A stretch of 27,294 nt of DNA from a virus. The first letter of the stretch is position 1. Every line of letters begins with the position of its first letter. The position numbers were made by a program, and so were the translations under genes. The DNA is taken from IMG/VR virus record IMGVR_UViG_3300032245_001150, positions 1-27,294 of that record. One strand, 5' to 3'. A model generated the notes under the pieces. The model did no database searches. It saw nothing but the letters and a program-made list of their open reading frames with translations, and was not told where the DNA came from. Shown in pieces: positions 7,108 to 13,208 of this stretch.

Positions 7108-7310
7108 AATCCCTCCCCTTGCTGTTTGCGGAGCTCTGCGGAAATAATCGATTGCATCTCAATCATAGCCTCGTGGACGGTTTTGACGGTAATACACTCC
7201 TCGTGTTTGGTACGCTCATTATAGGAGCGCACCTCGATCATATCGGCCGTAATGCGAGTGATGGTAACGTGTTGCTCCCCAACGGTGCGCTGTGCGATAT
7301 AGTACGGCAC
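7104..7310 (-). CDS. Small unknown early protein (GTG start)
   Basis: A 68-residue protein with a β-rich N-terminal half (IAQRTVGEQHVTITRITADM) and a helical C-terminal half. I recognise no family. I place the start at GTG 7310: its G is shared with the TAG stop of the small membrane-protein gene (TAGTG), and GAGGGG lies 7 nt upstream. An in-frame ATG at 7349 would overlap that gene by 40 bp and has no ribosome-binding site. It overlaps the next gene by ATGA. Confidence 0.7.
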   Translation of the reverse strand: MPYYIAQRTVGEQHVTITRITADMIEVRSYNERTKHEECITVKTVHEAMIEMQSIISAELRKQQGEGL

Positions 7311-7489
7311 TATTTTTCCCCTCTCATATACTCTATTGCCGCATCCCATCCGGAGCGGAATTCCTCCAGCATCATCTCGTGGTGCCAGCTGGCAATTTTG
7401 CGCTCATACCAATAAATGCACTGCGTAATAATTATTGCGGCTCCGCTGATAATAATCATCACTCCGATTGCTACTGCGATTGTTGACAT
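7310..7489 (-). CDS. Small membrane protein, 59 residues
   Basis: Translation from ATG 7489 to TAG 7310 gives 59 residues. Residues 3-24 are strongly hydrophobic (TIAVAIGVMIIISGAAIIIT), followed by a basic and aromatic stretch and an amphipathic charged tail, which predicts a single-pass protein with the C-terminus in the cytoplasm. AAGGAT lies upstream, and the start is 2 bp from the TAA of the preceding gene. It fills the only gap in an otherwise tightly packed gene run. The function is unknown; superinfection exclusion or an early membrane effect is possible. Confidence 0.78.
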   Translation of the reverse strand: MSTIAVAIGVMIIISGAAIIITQCIYWYERKIASWHHEMMLEEFRSGWDAAIEYMRGEK

Positions 7490-7490
7490 A

Positions 7491-7802
7491 TTATTTATCC
7501 TTTATAATCCGGAGCGATGCTTTGCGAGCAGACTCCTTGCGAGCCTCGGATAATTTTTTTGCCGTATGAATATCACCATCACGGAGGCTCTCAGTAATAA
7601 TCGCATCGATTGCCTTGGTATCATAGGAGTGTGATACGCTTGCTGGTGTAATCGATGCACCTCCGAGGCCTCGGATCTTTACTGCACCAGACTCCGCAAT
7701 AATCTCCTCGATCCGTTTGCGGAGCTCGCTCTGCATGTGTTCGTGGGCCTCGATCTCGGATTGCATGTCAAAATAATCCTGTAGTAATTTCTCGATAGTC
7801 AT
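7491..7802 (-). CDS. Unknown early protein with coiled-coil N-terminus
   Basis: A 103-residue protein. Residues 1-37 form a charged helix (LLQDYFDMQSEIEAHEHMQS) ending in RKRIEEIIAESG. This is followed by a β-like segment, IRGLGGASITPASVSHSYD, and a basic helical C-terminus. The layout recalls Gp157-like phage proteins (coiled coil, then a short β core), but the similarity is general and I do not assign that family. It overlaps the upstream gene by ATGA (7799-7802). Confidence 0.7.
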   Translation of the reverse strand: MTIEKLLQDYFDMQSEIEAHEHMQSELRKRIEEIIAESGAVKIRGLGGASITPASVSHSYDTKAIDAIITESLRDGDIHTAKKLSEARKESARKASLRIIKDK

Positions 7803-8110
7803 ATCTTCACCTCAACTGCTTCACTATAGCGCTTAAATATCACGGCCACGGAATTGCGGTATTTGCCAATCATCTCCTCGATAGAGCTCGGTTTGTTTTC
7901 GATTGCGTTGAATATCGTAATCGCATAAATTGAAATACCATCCTCGAGGGGAAAATTTTCCGGATTGCTAGCGTTGTCCATTTTCCCCACTACCTGCCAC
8001 GTATTATTCCCCACCGAGGTATAGAAAAATGCAATCCGTAATGGATATCCCGGGATCATAAATACATCAGTAATCTGTGTCTTATGTAATCGAGCGAAAT
8101 TAATTCCCAT
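7799..8110 (-). CDS. Unknown early protein
   Basis: A 103-residue protein with alternating β-like segments (VFMIPGYPLRIAFFYTSVG, TWQVVGKMD) and a helical C-terminus (SSIEEMIGKYRNSVAVIFKR). I see no recognised motif. The start at ATG 8110 is chosen because AAGGAG lies about 8 nt upstream; a longer reading from 8200 would overlap the neighbouring 59-residue gene in another frame. Its stop overlaps the next start by ATGA. Confidence 0.72.
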   Translation of the reverse strand: MGINFARLHKTQITDVFMIPGYPLRIAFFYTSVGNNTWQVVGKMDNASNPENFPLEDGISIYAITIFNAIENKPSSIEEMIGKYRNSVAVIFKRYSEAVEVKI

Positions 8111-8114
8111 AATG

Positions 8115-8294
8115 TTACTCCTTATTGCCGTCAAGATACGTATTGAGTGCGTGCAAGATGTCATCCATTGATTGTTGTAATCGTGCGGCCTCCCGGTCAT
8201 CCCCTCGGTGCTTGGCTCGCTCGCAGAGGTATTGAGCGATTACGATTGCAGTAACTGCGGTTTTAATCGGATCCCTGTAGCGTGATAATTTCAT
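8115..8294 (-). CDS. Small unknown early protein, 59 residues
   Basis: Translation from ATG 8294 to TAA 8115 gives a helical protein starting MKLSRYRDPIKTAV. A mildly hydrophobic helix (about 11-24) is followed by a charged helix (RAKHRGDDREAARLQQ). The start carries the shared leader (copy A) with AAAGGAGCAACG, which is the strongest evidence that this short frame is a real gene. I recognise no family. Confidence 0.82.
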   Translation of the reverse strand: MKLSRYRDPIKTAVTAIVIAQYLCERAKHRGDDREAARLQQSMDDILHALNTYLDGNKE

Positions 8295-8350
8295 TGCCGT
8301 TGCTCCTTTATATCGAGGCCGATCCCTATGACCGGCCGTGCGACCGTATA
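8293..8350 (-). repeat. Repeated stem-loop leader, copy A
   Basis: On the transcript side, GGCCGGUC (8330-8337) pairs with GAUCGGCC (8317-8324) around the loop AUAGG. The sequence then runs CUCGAUAUAAAGGAGCAACGG to the ATG at 8294. The stem is identical in all four copies while the loop changes. One pair is G·U, which forms in the mRNA but would be a C-A mismatch in the opposite strand. Confidence 0.85.
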
Positions 8351-8354
8351 AATA

Positions 8355-8789
8355 TTATTTCGTCCAATATCGGAATGTGCGTGAATCAGTAGAATATTGC
8401 TCCGGATCGAGTGCCGCAATAATAAAACTCTCGAGTTCCTCGCTCGCACATCCTGCATAGATCCGAGCGCTATATACTTGCTGTTCGATGTCGTTTGCCT
8501 CCATCATTAGCGCAAATAATCGGTGTACCTCATTCCATAGATTTGGCATTGAGATCCCGGTGCTCTCATATTTAACCAGCTCCGATTTTGTTAACTCATA
8601 TACGGCCTCAAGTGCCTTTGCGTCACATCCTCCATTAGCAGATTTAAAATCCTCGAGCCGTTGCTGTTTTATCTTCCATACTCCCTGCGCTCCCTTTAGT
8701 GCCTCCTCGAGTAATGCGATCTTTGCCACTACTCCCTCCGGAGTGAATTCTTGGCATCCGAGCCGTTGCTGTGTCGTGCGATCTTCCAT
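8355..8789 (-). CDS. Unknown early protein (leader-associated)
   Basis: A 144-residue, mainly helical, acidic protein. Residues about 18-55 form a long charged helix (VVAKIALLEEALKGAQGVWK), probably a coiled coil. Two Cys occur in separate places (GGCDAK, YAGCASEE), too far apart for an obvious zinc site. No family is recognised. It is preceded by leader copy B and lies between two other leader-associated genes of unrelated sequence, which suggests an exchangeable cassette. Confidence 0.72.
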   Translation of the reverse strand: MEDRTTQQRLGCQEFTPEGVVAKIALLEEALKGAQGVWKIKQQRLEDFKSANGGCDAKALEAVYELTKSELVKYESTGISMPNLWNEVHRLFALMMEANDIEQQVYSARIYAGCASEELESFIIAALDPEQYSTDSRTFRYWTK

Positions 8790-8840
8790 TGTCGTTGCTC
8801 CTTTATATCGAGGCCGATCCTTGTGACCGGCCTTGCGACC
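8787..8840 (-). repeat. Repeated stem-loop leader, copy B
   Basis: GGCCGGUC (8825-8832) pairs with GAUCGGCC (8812-8819) around the loop ACAAG, followed by the common AUAUAAAGGAGCAACGACA leading to ATG 8789. It is almost identical to copy C over about 50 bp, although the genes that follow are unrelated. Confidence 0.87.
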
Positions 8841-8852
8841 AATTAATAAATC

Positions 8853-9512
8853 CTACTCGGTAATGTCAGGGATTGCGGCCCACCACGGGAGCGACATCTG
8901 ACAAAGTTTTGCATATACCGGTGATAGCATAGCCTCAGCAAAAGAGCTAAAATTAATCGTAATTGATTTATCCATATAAAAACATGATATATCTGCTTTT
9001 ATAGAGATTGCGGTATATGGCTCTGGGATTACAAGAGCCCAGCTAATTTTTGGTGCCTCTCCTGTATGTCGCATAAAATCATGGCATAACGTAACAAGCT
9101 CCCAAGTTTCAGTATAAATCCATGCATTACTAATGGTGTACTCCTCGAGTGCTTGCATAGTAAATAGATAAAGATTTGTAATTGCGTCACCTTCTCCCTC
9201 GATGATTTTATCAGTACGATATCGATAAATTGCATTAATAATCTCATCCATCGATACCGTAATTAATAAATCCTCTTGAGTGCACATATTATAGAGATAA
9301 TCGATATAATCATTTAAGCTCTCGAGCGTACCATTAGCATTATCGAGCCAGCTCCGATATTGTACTGAGCTAATCATCGGGAGCTCTGCGGGATCCTCCT
9401 CCATCGTAAATGCACGGACTGCAGTAGTAATTTGTTGATTTTTTAAAATCTTATTACAGCTGACATTGAATGATTTTTCGAGTACCTTGCTGATAGTTGA
9501 TTTACGTGCCAT
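8853..9512 (-). CDS. Unknown early protein, AT-rich gene
   Basis: A 219-residue acidic protein. It has a helical N-terminus with a basic start (MARKSTISKVLEKSF), a helical middle part (about 50-150) and a β-rich C-terminal third with Trp/Pro motifs (ISWALVIPEPYTAISIKAD, LPWWAAIPD). I recognise no family. The gene looks more AT-rich than its neighbours and has few of the GGCC/CTCGAG words common elsewhere, a sign of recent acquisition. Leader copy C lies directly upstream. Confidence 0.72.
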   Translation of the reverse strand: MARKSTISKVLEKSFNVSCNKILKNQQITTAVRAFTMEEDPAELPMISSVQYRSWLDNANGTLESLNDYIDYLYNMCTQEDLLITVSMDEIINAIYRYRTDKIIEGEGDAITNLYLFTMQALEEYTISNAWIYTETWELVTLCHDFMRHTGEAPKISWALVIPEPYTAISIKADISCFYMDKSITINFSSFAEAMLSPVYAKLCQMSLPWWAAIPDITE

Positions 9513-9567
9513 TGTCGTTGCTCCTTTATATCGAGGCCGATCCTTGTGACCGGCCGTGCGACCGTAT
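9510..9567 (-). repeat. Repeated stem-loop leader, copy C
   Basis: GGCCGGUC (9548-9555) pairs with GAUCGGCC (9535-9542) around the loop ACAAG. The common ribosome-binding segment AAAGGAGCAACGACA follows, then ATG 9512. The conserved GGUCGCACGGCC upstream of the stem is shared with copy A. Confidence 0.87.
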
Positions 9568-9573
9568 AGATAA

Positions 9574-9867
9574 TTAAGCTAGCTTGCATTCCTCGCATTG
9601 GCAGATAGATCCGAAATACTGATGGATGATACCGTCATCGTTGTCATAGTCATCATCGTTACTATCATCGTCACCAAAAGAAAATTCTACCAATTCCATA
9701 AACCGAGCCAGAGCCTCCTCATACGATTTTGACGTGGTCATGAGCTCAGGTACTCGTGCGGCATTGACCGGATCTCCTGCGCTCCGGAGCGCTTGTTGTA
9801 CCGCACCTGCGATCGCAAATATGTTGCCATCGAGGTTTATTGCGTTAATCGTTGGTTTGCTTGTCAT
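9574..9867 (-). CDS. Small acidic phage protein (N-DGN-FA-I type)
   Basis: A 97-residue protein. Residues 5-60 (INLDGNIFAIAGAVQQALRS ... YEEALARFMELVEF) match a small early protein I have seen in many tailed phages, with a (N/D)-x-D-G-N-x-F-x-I-x-G core; its function is unknown. A very acidic Asp/Asn tract (about 65-78) follows, then a C-terminal CQCEEC cysteine cluster that could bind metal. The acidic tract could mimic DNA. Leader copy D precedes the start at 9867. Confidence 0.75.
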   Translation of the reverse strand: MTSKPTINAINLDGNIFAIAGAVQQALRSAGDPVNAARVPELMTTSKSYEEALARFMELVEFSFGDDDSNDDDYDNDDGIIHQYFGSICQCEECKLA

Positions 9868-9915
9868 TATCGTTGCTCCTTTATATCGAGGCCGATCCGG
9901 ATGACCGGCCTCGCT
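9865..9915 (-). repeat. Repeated stem-loop leader, copy D
   Basis: GGCCGGUC (9903-9910) pairs with GAUCGGCC (9890-9897) around the loop AUCCG, followed by AUAUAAAGGAGCAACGAUA and ATG 9867. A shortened relative, only the AGGAGCAACGACA part without the stem, precedes the first early gene (10170-10188). Confidence 0.85.
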
Positions 9916-9926
9916 GATTACTTATA

Positions 9927-10172
9927 CTATCGATTGTTATCCCGTGGTACCATTTGGCCGTCATCTGTCATCATGTATATGACCGATTCTTTTTGGCGCT
10001 TTGCGGACTCGGATGAGATCTCCTCGGTGCGCTTTGCGGCCTCTGCTGCGGCCTCTGCTTTGAGTTTCTTATTCCGAGCTCGTGTTATCATTTTCTTATC
10101 GTATGTTGATAACTCGTGGTGTACCCAAATCCCTAATTCCTCGATGTGGCGATACGTTTTGTGAAAGCTCAT
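9927..10172 (-). CDS. First gene of the early unit, small charged protein
   Basis: An 81-residue protein with a strongly charged, Ala/Lys/Glu-rich middle helix (about 28-62, KKLKAEAAAEAAKRTEEISS), probably a coiled coil, and a short polar tail. No family is recognised. It is the first gene after the strong early promoter, with TATAGGAGCAACGACA before its ATG, so it should be among the earliest and most strongly made proteins. Host take-over is a reasonable but unproven role. Confidence 0.75.
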   Translation of the reverse strand: MSFHKTYRHIEELGIWVHHELSTYDKKMITRARNKKLKAEAAAEAAKRTEEISSESAKRQKESVIYMMTDDGQMVPRDNNR

Positions 10173-10211
10173 TGTCGTTGCTCCTATAAATACTCTTATC
10201 TAACCTCCCTT

Positions 10212-10240
10212 ATTATATGATATATTACGTATCTTGTAAA
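10212..10240 (-). promoter_or_regulatory. Strong σ70-type early promoter
   Basis: On the minus strand TTTACA (10235-10240), a 17-nt spacer and TATAAT (10212-10217) match the consensus at 11 of 12 positions with ideal spacing. It lies about 40 bp before the first early gene. A second TATAAT on the same strand (10246-10251) has no good -35 box. Confidence 0.88.
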
Positions 10241-10259
10241 GTACTATTATACGCAATTT

Positions 10260-10281
10260 GGGGTGAGTTTTGGGTGAGTTT
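10260..10281. promoter_or_regulatory. Tandem operator-like repeat between divergent promoters
   Basis: GGGTGAGTTT occurs twice, at 10261-10270 and 10272-10281, an 11-bp period or about one helical turn. The second copy overlaps the -35 box of the plus-strand promoter, and both lie just upstream of the early promoter. This is a natural site for a dimeric regulator such as one of the two RHH proteins; which protein binds cannot be read from the sequence. Confidence 0.6.
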
Positions 10282-10308
10282 GACAGCAATTTTAATATCG
10301 TTTATACT
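10280..10308 (+). promoter_or_regulatory. Strong σ70-type promoter on the strand opposite all genes
   Basis: TTGACA (10280-10285), a 17-nt spacer and TATACT (10303-10308) match the consensus at 11 of 12 positions. It is divergent from the early promoter, about 40 bp away. No plus-strand gene follows; the transcript would meet the terminator hairpin at 10374-10424 after about 110 nt. Confidence 0.8.
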
Positions 10309-10314
10309 CGAGGC

Positions 10315-10424
10315 AAGCTTGCAATCGTTTGTGATATCTGTGCCATCACTCGGATTACAAAGCTGAATAACGTACAGCAATCCTCCCGTATGTATCGATT
10401 AAATACGGGAGGATTACTGTTTTA
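10315..10424 (+). ncRNA. Predicted small structured RNA of about 110 nt
   Basis: It starts about 7 nt after the -10 box and ends at an intrinsic terminator. The 5' part can fold into one long interrupted hairpin: AGCTT (10316-10320) with AAGCT (10360-10364), GCAATC (10321-10326) with GATTAC (10353-10358, one mismatch), and GTGAT (10331-10335) with ATCAC (10345-10349) around a 9-nt loop. The 3' part is the terminator stem with TTTT. No credible reading frame lies inside. I recognise no known RNA family. Its terminator stem contains CCUCCC, complementary to Shine-Dalgarno sequences, so pairing with mRNAs is possible. If RNA polymerase reads through, the transcript is antisense to the end of the late unit. 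Confidence 0.6.
10374..10424 (+). terminator. Terminator hairpin, probably used from both sides
   Basis: Stem 10374-10391 with 10403-10420 and an 11-nt loop. On the plus strand there is one C-A mismatch and the stem is followed by TTTT (10420-10423), which ends the small RNA. On the minus strand the mismatch becomes a U·G pair, so all 18 pairs form, but only the weak tract ACGTTATT follows; there it would close the late unit after the gene ending at 10443. Confidence 0.75.
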
Positions 10425-10442
10425 TAAATCTATAGAATTATC

Positions 10443-10760
10443 TTATTGCGGAGGATCCGGCCAATCCGCATATCCCCAGCCAGCAATTTCGACTAGCTCC
10501 GGAAAATTGCGGAGCTCCTGCCGATACGCTCGCCACTGCATTACATCCGGACTCGATAGTGGTACATCAGGGAGTTGCGTCCAATCGGATGCCAGCAGTT
10601 TATTATCACGCTCGAGCCGCAGTGCGTCCATTGCCTGCGCTAATGTATAGGGTGCCTCGAGTACCTCGCTCCCGGCCGGAGGCTCGAGGTATTGATTGCC
10701 AAATTCATCATAGAATGATATCGAAATTTCATCCGGATTATAAATTTTAAAAATAATCAT
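10443..10760 (-). CDS. Tail-fibre assembly/chaperone-like protein
   Basis: A 105-residue protein. Residues about 45-90 (LRLERDNKLLASDWTQLPDV, then PLSSP and WRAYRQELRNFPE) match the R-x-x-x-L-x-x-(S/T)-D-W-T-Q-x-P-D ... A-W-x-x-Y-R-Q-x-L-R motif found in many small proteins encoded after tail fibres (tail fibre assembly/XkdW/DUF4376 group). Its N-terminal β part fits a fibre-tip or chaperone segment. It is the last late gene, directly after the C1q-like fibre gene with a 4-bp overlap, and precedes the terminator hairpin. Confidence 0.72.
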   Translation of the reverse strand: MIIFKIYNPDEISISFYDEFGNQYLEPPAGSEVLEAPYTLAQAMDALRLERDNKLLASDWTQLPDVPLSSPDVMQWRAYRQELRNFPELVEIAGWGYADWPDPPQ

Positions 10761-11206
10761 GGTGTTGATCCGGTCATTTGTACTATATCAATTCTCACGT
10801 TTGCCGACAGCGTAACATTTGCCGAGGGTATAACTGTCACGGTCAATGTTGCTCCCTCTAGCAGATAATACATTGCAGTAGCCACTGTTGTAGGAGCTCT
10901 CACCAGGCTAACAGTAAATAAATTGCCACCGGATACCAATGTAAAAAAATTAATCTGATTTGTGTTCACTGTTCCAAATAGAAAAAAACTATAATATCCA
11001 TCTGTGGGGATCGTGATAGTTGTGCCAGACCATGAAAAATTGCGGTTGCGAGTTTCAGTCTGCCACGTAATTGTTGTACCGACCGTGGTGATCGCCAGCG
11101 TGGCCGATCGAGTTAATGTCAGGCATGCACTCGGTGTTTCTACTCGAGCGAGGGTGTCCACTTTATTGCGAGTATTAATATAATCAGGGAGTAACAAGTT
11201 TGACAT
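10757..11206 (-). CDS. C1q/TNF-like β-sandwich tail protein, probable receptor-binding tip
   Basis: A 149-residue, Thr/Ser/Asn-rich, almost all-β protein. The segment TTITIPTDGYYSFFLFGTVN is the characteristic G-x-Y-x-(F/V) strand of C1q/TNF-like trimers, and the last strand (ANVRIDIVQMTG) fits the end of that fold. Residues 1-30 are a short linker that may attach it to the tail. GGAGGGG precedes the ATG, and the gene overlaps the baseplate protein gene by 23 bp. A trimeric host-binding tip or a fibre decoration is likely; exact binding cannot be read from the sequence. Confidence 0.7.
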   Translation of the reverse strand: MSNLLLPDYINTRNKVDTLARVETPSACLTLTRSATLAITTVGTTITWQTETRNRNFSWSGTTITIPTDGYYSFFLFGTVNTNQINFFTLVSGGNLFTVSLVRAPTTVATAMYYLLEGATLTVTVIPSANVTLSANVRIDIVQMTGSTP

Positions 11207-12269
11207 TTATCCCCTCCGCTCCCTCTTTTGATAATGTAATCGTAACACCCTGCACCTTCTGCGTGACGTTACTCGATCCATTATATAGAGTAATGAGATC
11301 CCCAAGAAAATAATCACGGCCGTATTTATACGCTCCATTTTGAAGTACTGTAGTATCAAATCGGCTCCGCTCCCGCTCCGCAAGCGCAAGTGCCACATCG
11401 CCAAGTTGGTTATACTCGGATGTATTTTTTTGCGAGCGAGCGTCCACCCATACTTCACGCAGATTTAAGTTAGTGGGGAGCGAGGCCGGCCGTGCGATTA
11501 TTGTGCGAGCACTCGCCTCCCCTTGACCGGCAACAATCGCCGCAGTAGGATTAATTATCCTATCATCATATACAATAATTTTCCCGATTGTTCCCGTCAG
11601 TAATGATAGGTAAATCGAGGCCGTGCGATCCGCTCCCATCTGCCCCGTATACCATATTAGCGCCCACGTGGCCGGAGCTGTATAATTAATCGCAAAATCT
11701 CCTCCTCCATCGAGTGCTATTTTCTGGCAGACATCGAGGAGGTTTTGCCCACTACAAGATAGTGATAGAGAATTTCCGGATCCGCTCGATGTCGCTGATG
11801 TCGCTCCGGTCAATCGGCCGTCAATAATCCGGCCGTTTGCGACCGTCGCTGACGGTCCAAGATTGAAATTATAGAGCGTGGTGATAATAGTTTCCGCAAC
11901 GATACTCGAGAATTGCGACCGGTTTGATATTCCCGATTTATACGCTACTACTCGATCCGCAAGGAGGATATTGAAATTCACCGCAGTGATTTGAATTACG
12001 GTGATCGCCTCATATGTTGTAGTAGTGCTCCGGATAATTCCCGCAAACTCTCGATAGCTCGCAATCGAGTTTTGAATATCACTCCGATATACCTCGAGGA
12101 TATTTCCATTAATCATATAGGAGGCCGCAGGGGAGCTCGCAGATAATTCAAAGCGACTTAAATCGATGCCATTGACGACACGGGAGATTGACAGAGAAAT
12201 ATAGTCAATGACCGTCGCTTGTAATACTCCGGAGGAGTCATAGATTTGCAGTATGTATTGCGGTGCCAT
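11184..12269 (-). CDS. ReqiPepy6 Gp37-like baseplate/tail protein
   Basis: A 361-residue protein. It has the opening β layout of the family: YILQIYDSSGVLQATVIDYI, SLSISRVVNGIDLSRFELSA, an ILEVYRSD strand and an F-A-G-I-I-R-S strand. The later D-x-R-S-Q-K-N-T-S-E-Y and R-S-R-F-D-T-T segments and the C-terminal V-Q-G-V-T-I-T-L also fit. These proteins sit after Dit in phages of Actinobacteria, Firmicutes and similar hosts and form the tail tip in place of a Tal protein. Identification is from overall pattern and position. Confidence 0.7.
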   Translation of the reverse strand: MAPQYILQIYDSSGVLQATVIDYISLSISRVVNGIDLSRFELSASSPAASYMINGNILEVYRSDIQNSIASYREFAGIIRSTTTTYEAITVIQITAVNFNILLADRVVAYKSGISNRSQFSSIVAETIITTLYNFNLGPSATVANGRIIDGRLTGATSATSSGSGNSLSLSCSGQNLLDVCQKIALDGGGDFAINYTAPATWALIWYTGQMGADRTASIYLSLLTGTIGKIIVYDDRIINPTAAIVAGQGEASARTIIARPASLPTNLNLREVWVDARSQKNTSEYNQLGDVALALAERERSRFDTTVLQNGAYKYGRDYFLGDLITLYNGSSNVTQKVQGVTITLSKEGAEGINVKLVTP

Positions 12270-12272
12270 AAT

Positions 12273-13196
12273 TTACACAATTCTATATACACGGAGTAAT
12301 GTCTTGGATACCGTGCGAGTTGTTCCGGAATTTTGATAAAATTGCGGATAAATATCCATCGTTGTGGTACTACGCAATGATGTTGTCATACTCATAAGAC
12401 CAGCAGAAAATGAAAATATTGCGGCTGATATGGAATACTCATTTGTTATTGTGCCACTTGTATCACCAGCAATCCCAATGGTGCGACTCCCCGTAGTGTT
12501 CGTATCCCACTGACATGATAAATACGCAATATAGTGACCGGCAGGTACTGTAATTTTACTCCCTGTTGCATCGAGCCTCATTGACCCGTCAGCAGAATTT
12601 TCATATGTTGACGGACCAAAATTTGTTGCAGTGAGATTGGGGATGTTCGCAGCTCCGGAGGTATAGTGTTGCGCAAATTGCGTATTTGCGGTGCCACGAA
12701 TTTTTGCAGTCTGATCATATGCTGGCACTAAATTATTAAAACTCCCGGCCGATACATTTATCGTGCCAAGTAATAAATAATTAGCTCCTCCGATAGCGCT
12801 CTGAATAGTTGATAGTTGTGCGGCCGTCACAAGTGCGGCTCGAGTGGTAGCATTAGCAATCGTTGTGGTACCTGCTCCATTTGCTGATACCGTCAGCGAG
12901 GCTCCGGATGTATTTGCGATAATTAAAATGTAATACGATGTAGTGCCGAGGCCGGAGCTCGATATTGTGACCGATCCATTTGACTCATAAAAATACCCAT
13001 TAATAACTGCGGCTCCATCTGCGATTGTTAGCACGCTCGAGGTATTTGACATTATCAAGTAAGATCCGGTCAAAAGAATACCATTGCCAATCGTGTTTTT
13101 TTCCATCGATGTCATACGTGCAGTATCATACGCACTCGAGCCGTCAGTGCTTGCGACACCGGTTGCCCATCCGAGAGATCGCTCTGTTGATGCCAT
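12273..13196 (-). CDS. Tail fibre with C-terminal C1q-like domain
   Basis: A 307-residue protein of low complexity (Ser, Thr, Ala, Gly, Asn). The N-terminus (MASTERSLGWATGVAS, then SMEKNTIGNGIL) fits a virion-attachment module, as in fibres where the next β region carries ILTGSYLIMSN and INGYFYESNG. The C-terminal part (about 200-307) has KITVPAGHYIAYLSCQW and ends KTLLRVYRIV, a C1q-like trimer fold. It is probably the host-contact fibre. It lies between the Dit-like and Gp37-like genes and has AAAGGAGCG before its ATG. Confidence 0.72.
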   Translation of the reverse strand: MASTERSLGWATGVASTDGSSAYDTARMTSMEKNTIGNGILLTGSYLIMSNTSSVLTIADGAAVINGYFYESNGSVTISSSGLGTTSYYILIIANTSGASLTVSANGAGTTTIANATTRAALVTAAQLSTIQSAIGGANYLLLGTINVSAGSFNNLVPAYDQTAKIRGTANTQFAQHYTSGAANIPNLTATNFGPSTYENSADGSMRLDATGSKITVPAGHYIAYLSCQWDTNTTGSRTIGIAGDTSGTITNEYSISAAIFSFSAGLMSMTTSLRSTTTMDIYPQFYQNSGTTRTVSKTLLRVYRIV

Positions 13197-13208
13197 AATT
13201 GCGCTCCT

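Noticed and set aside
10270-10650. Plus-strand ORF of 126 codons overlapping the small-RNA locus
   Set aside because: Its start lies upstream of the only plus-strand promoter, it runs through the terminator, and it continues antisense into the last late gene. The locus is better explained as a non-coding RNA.
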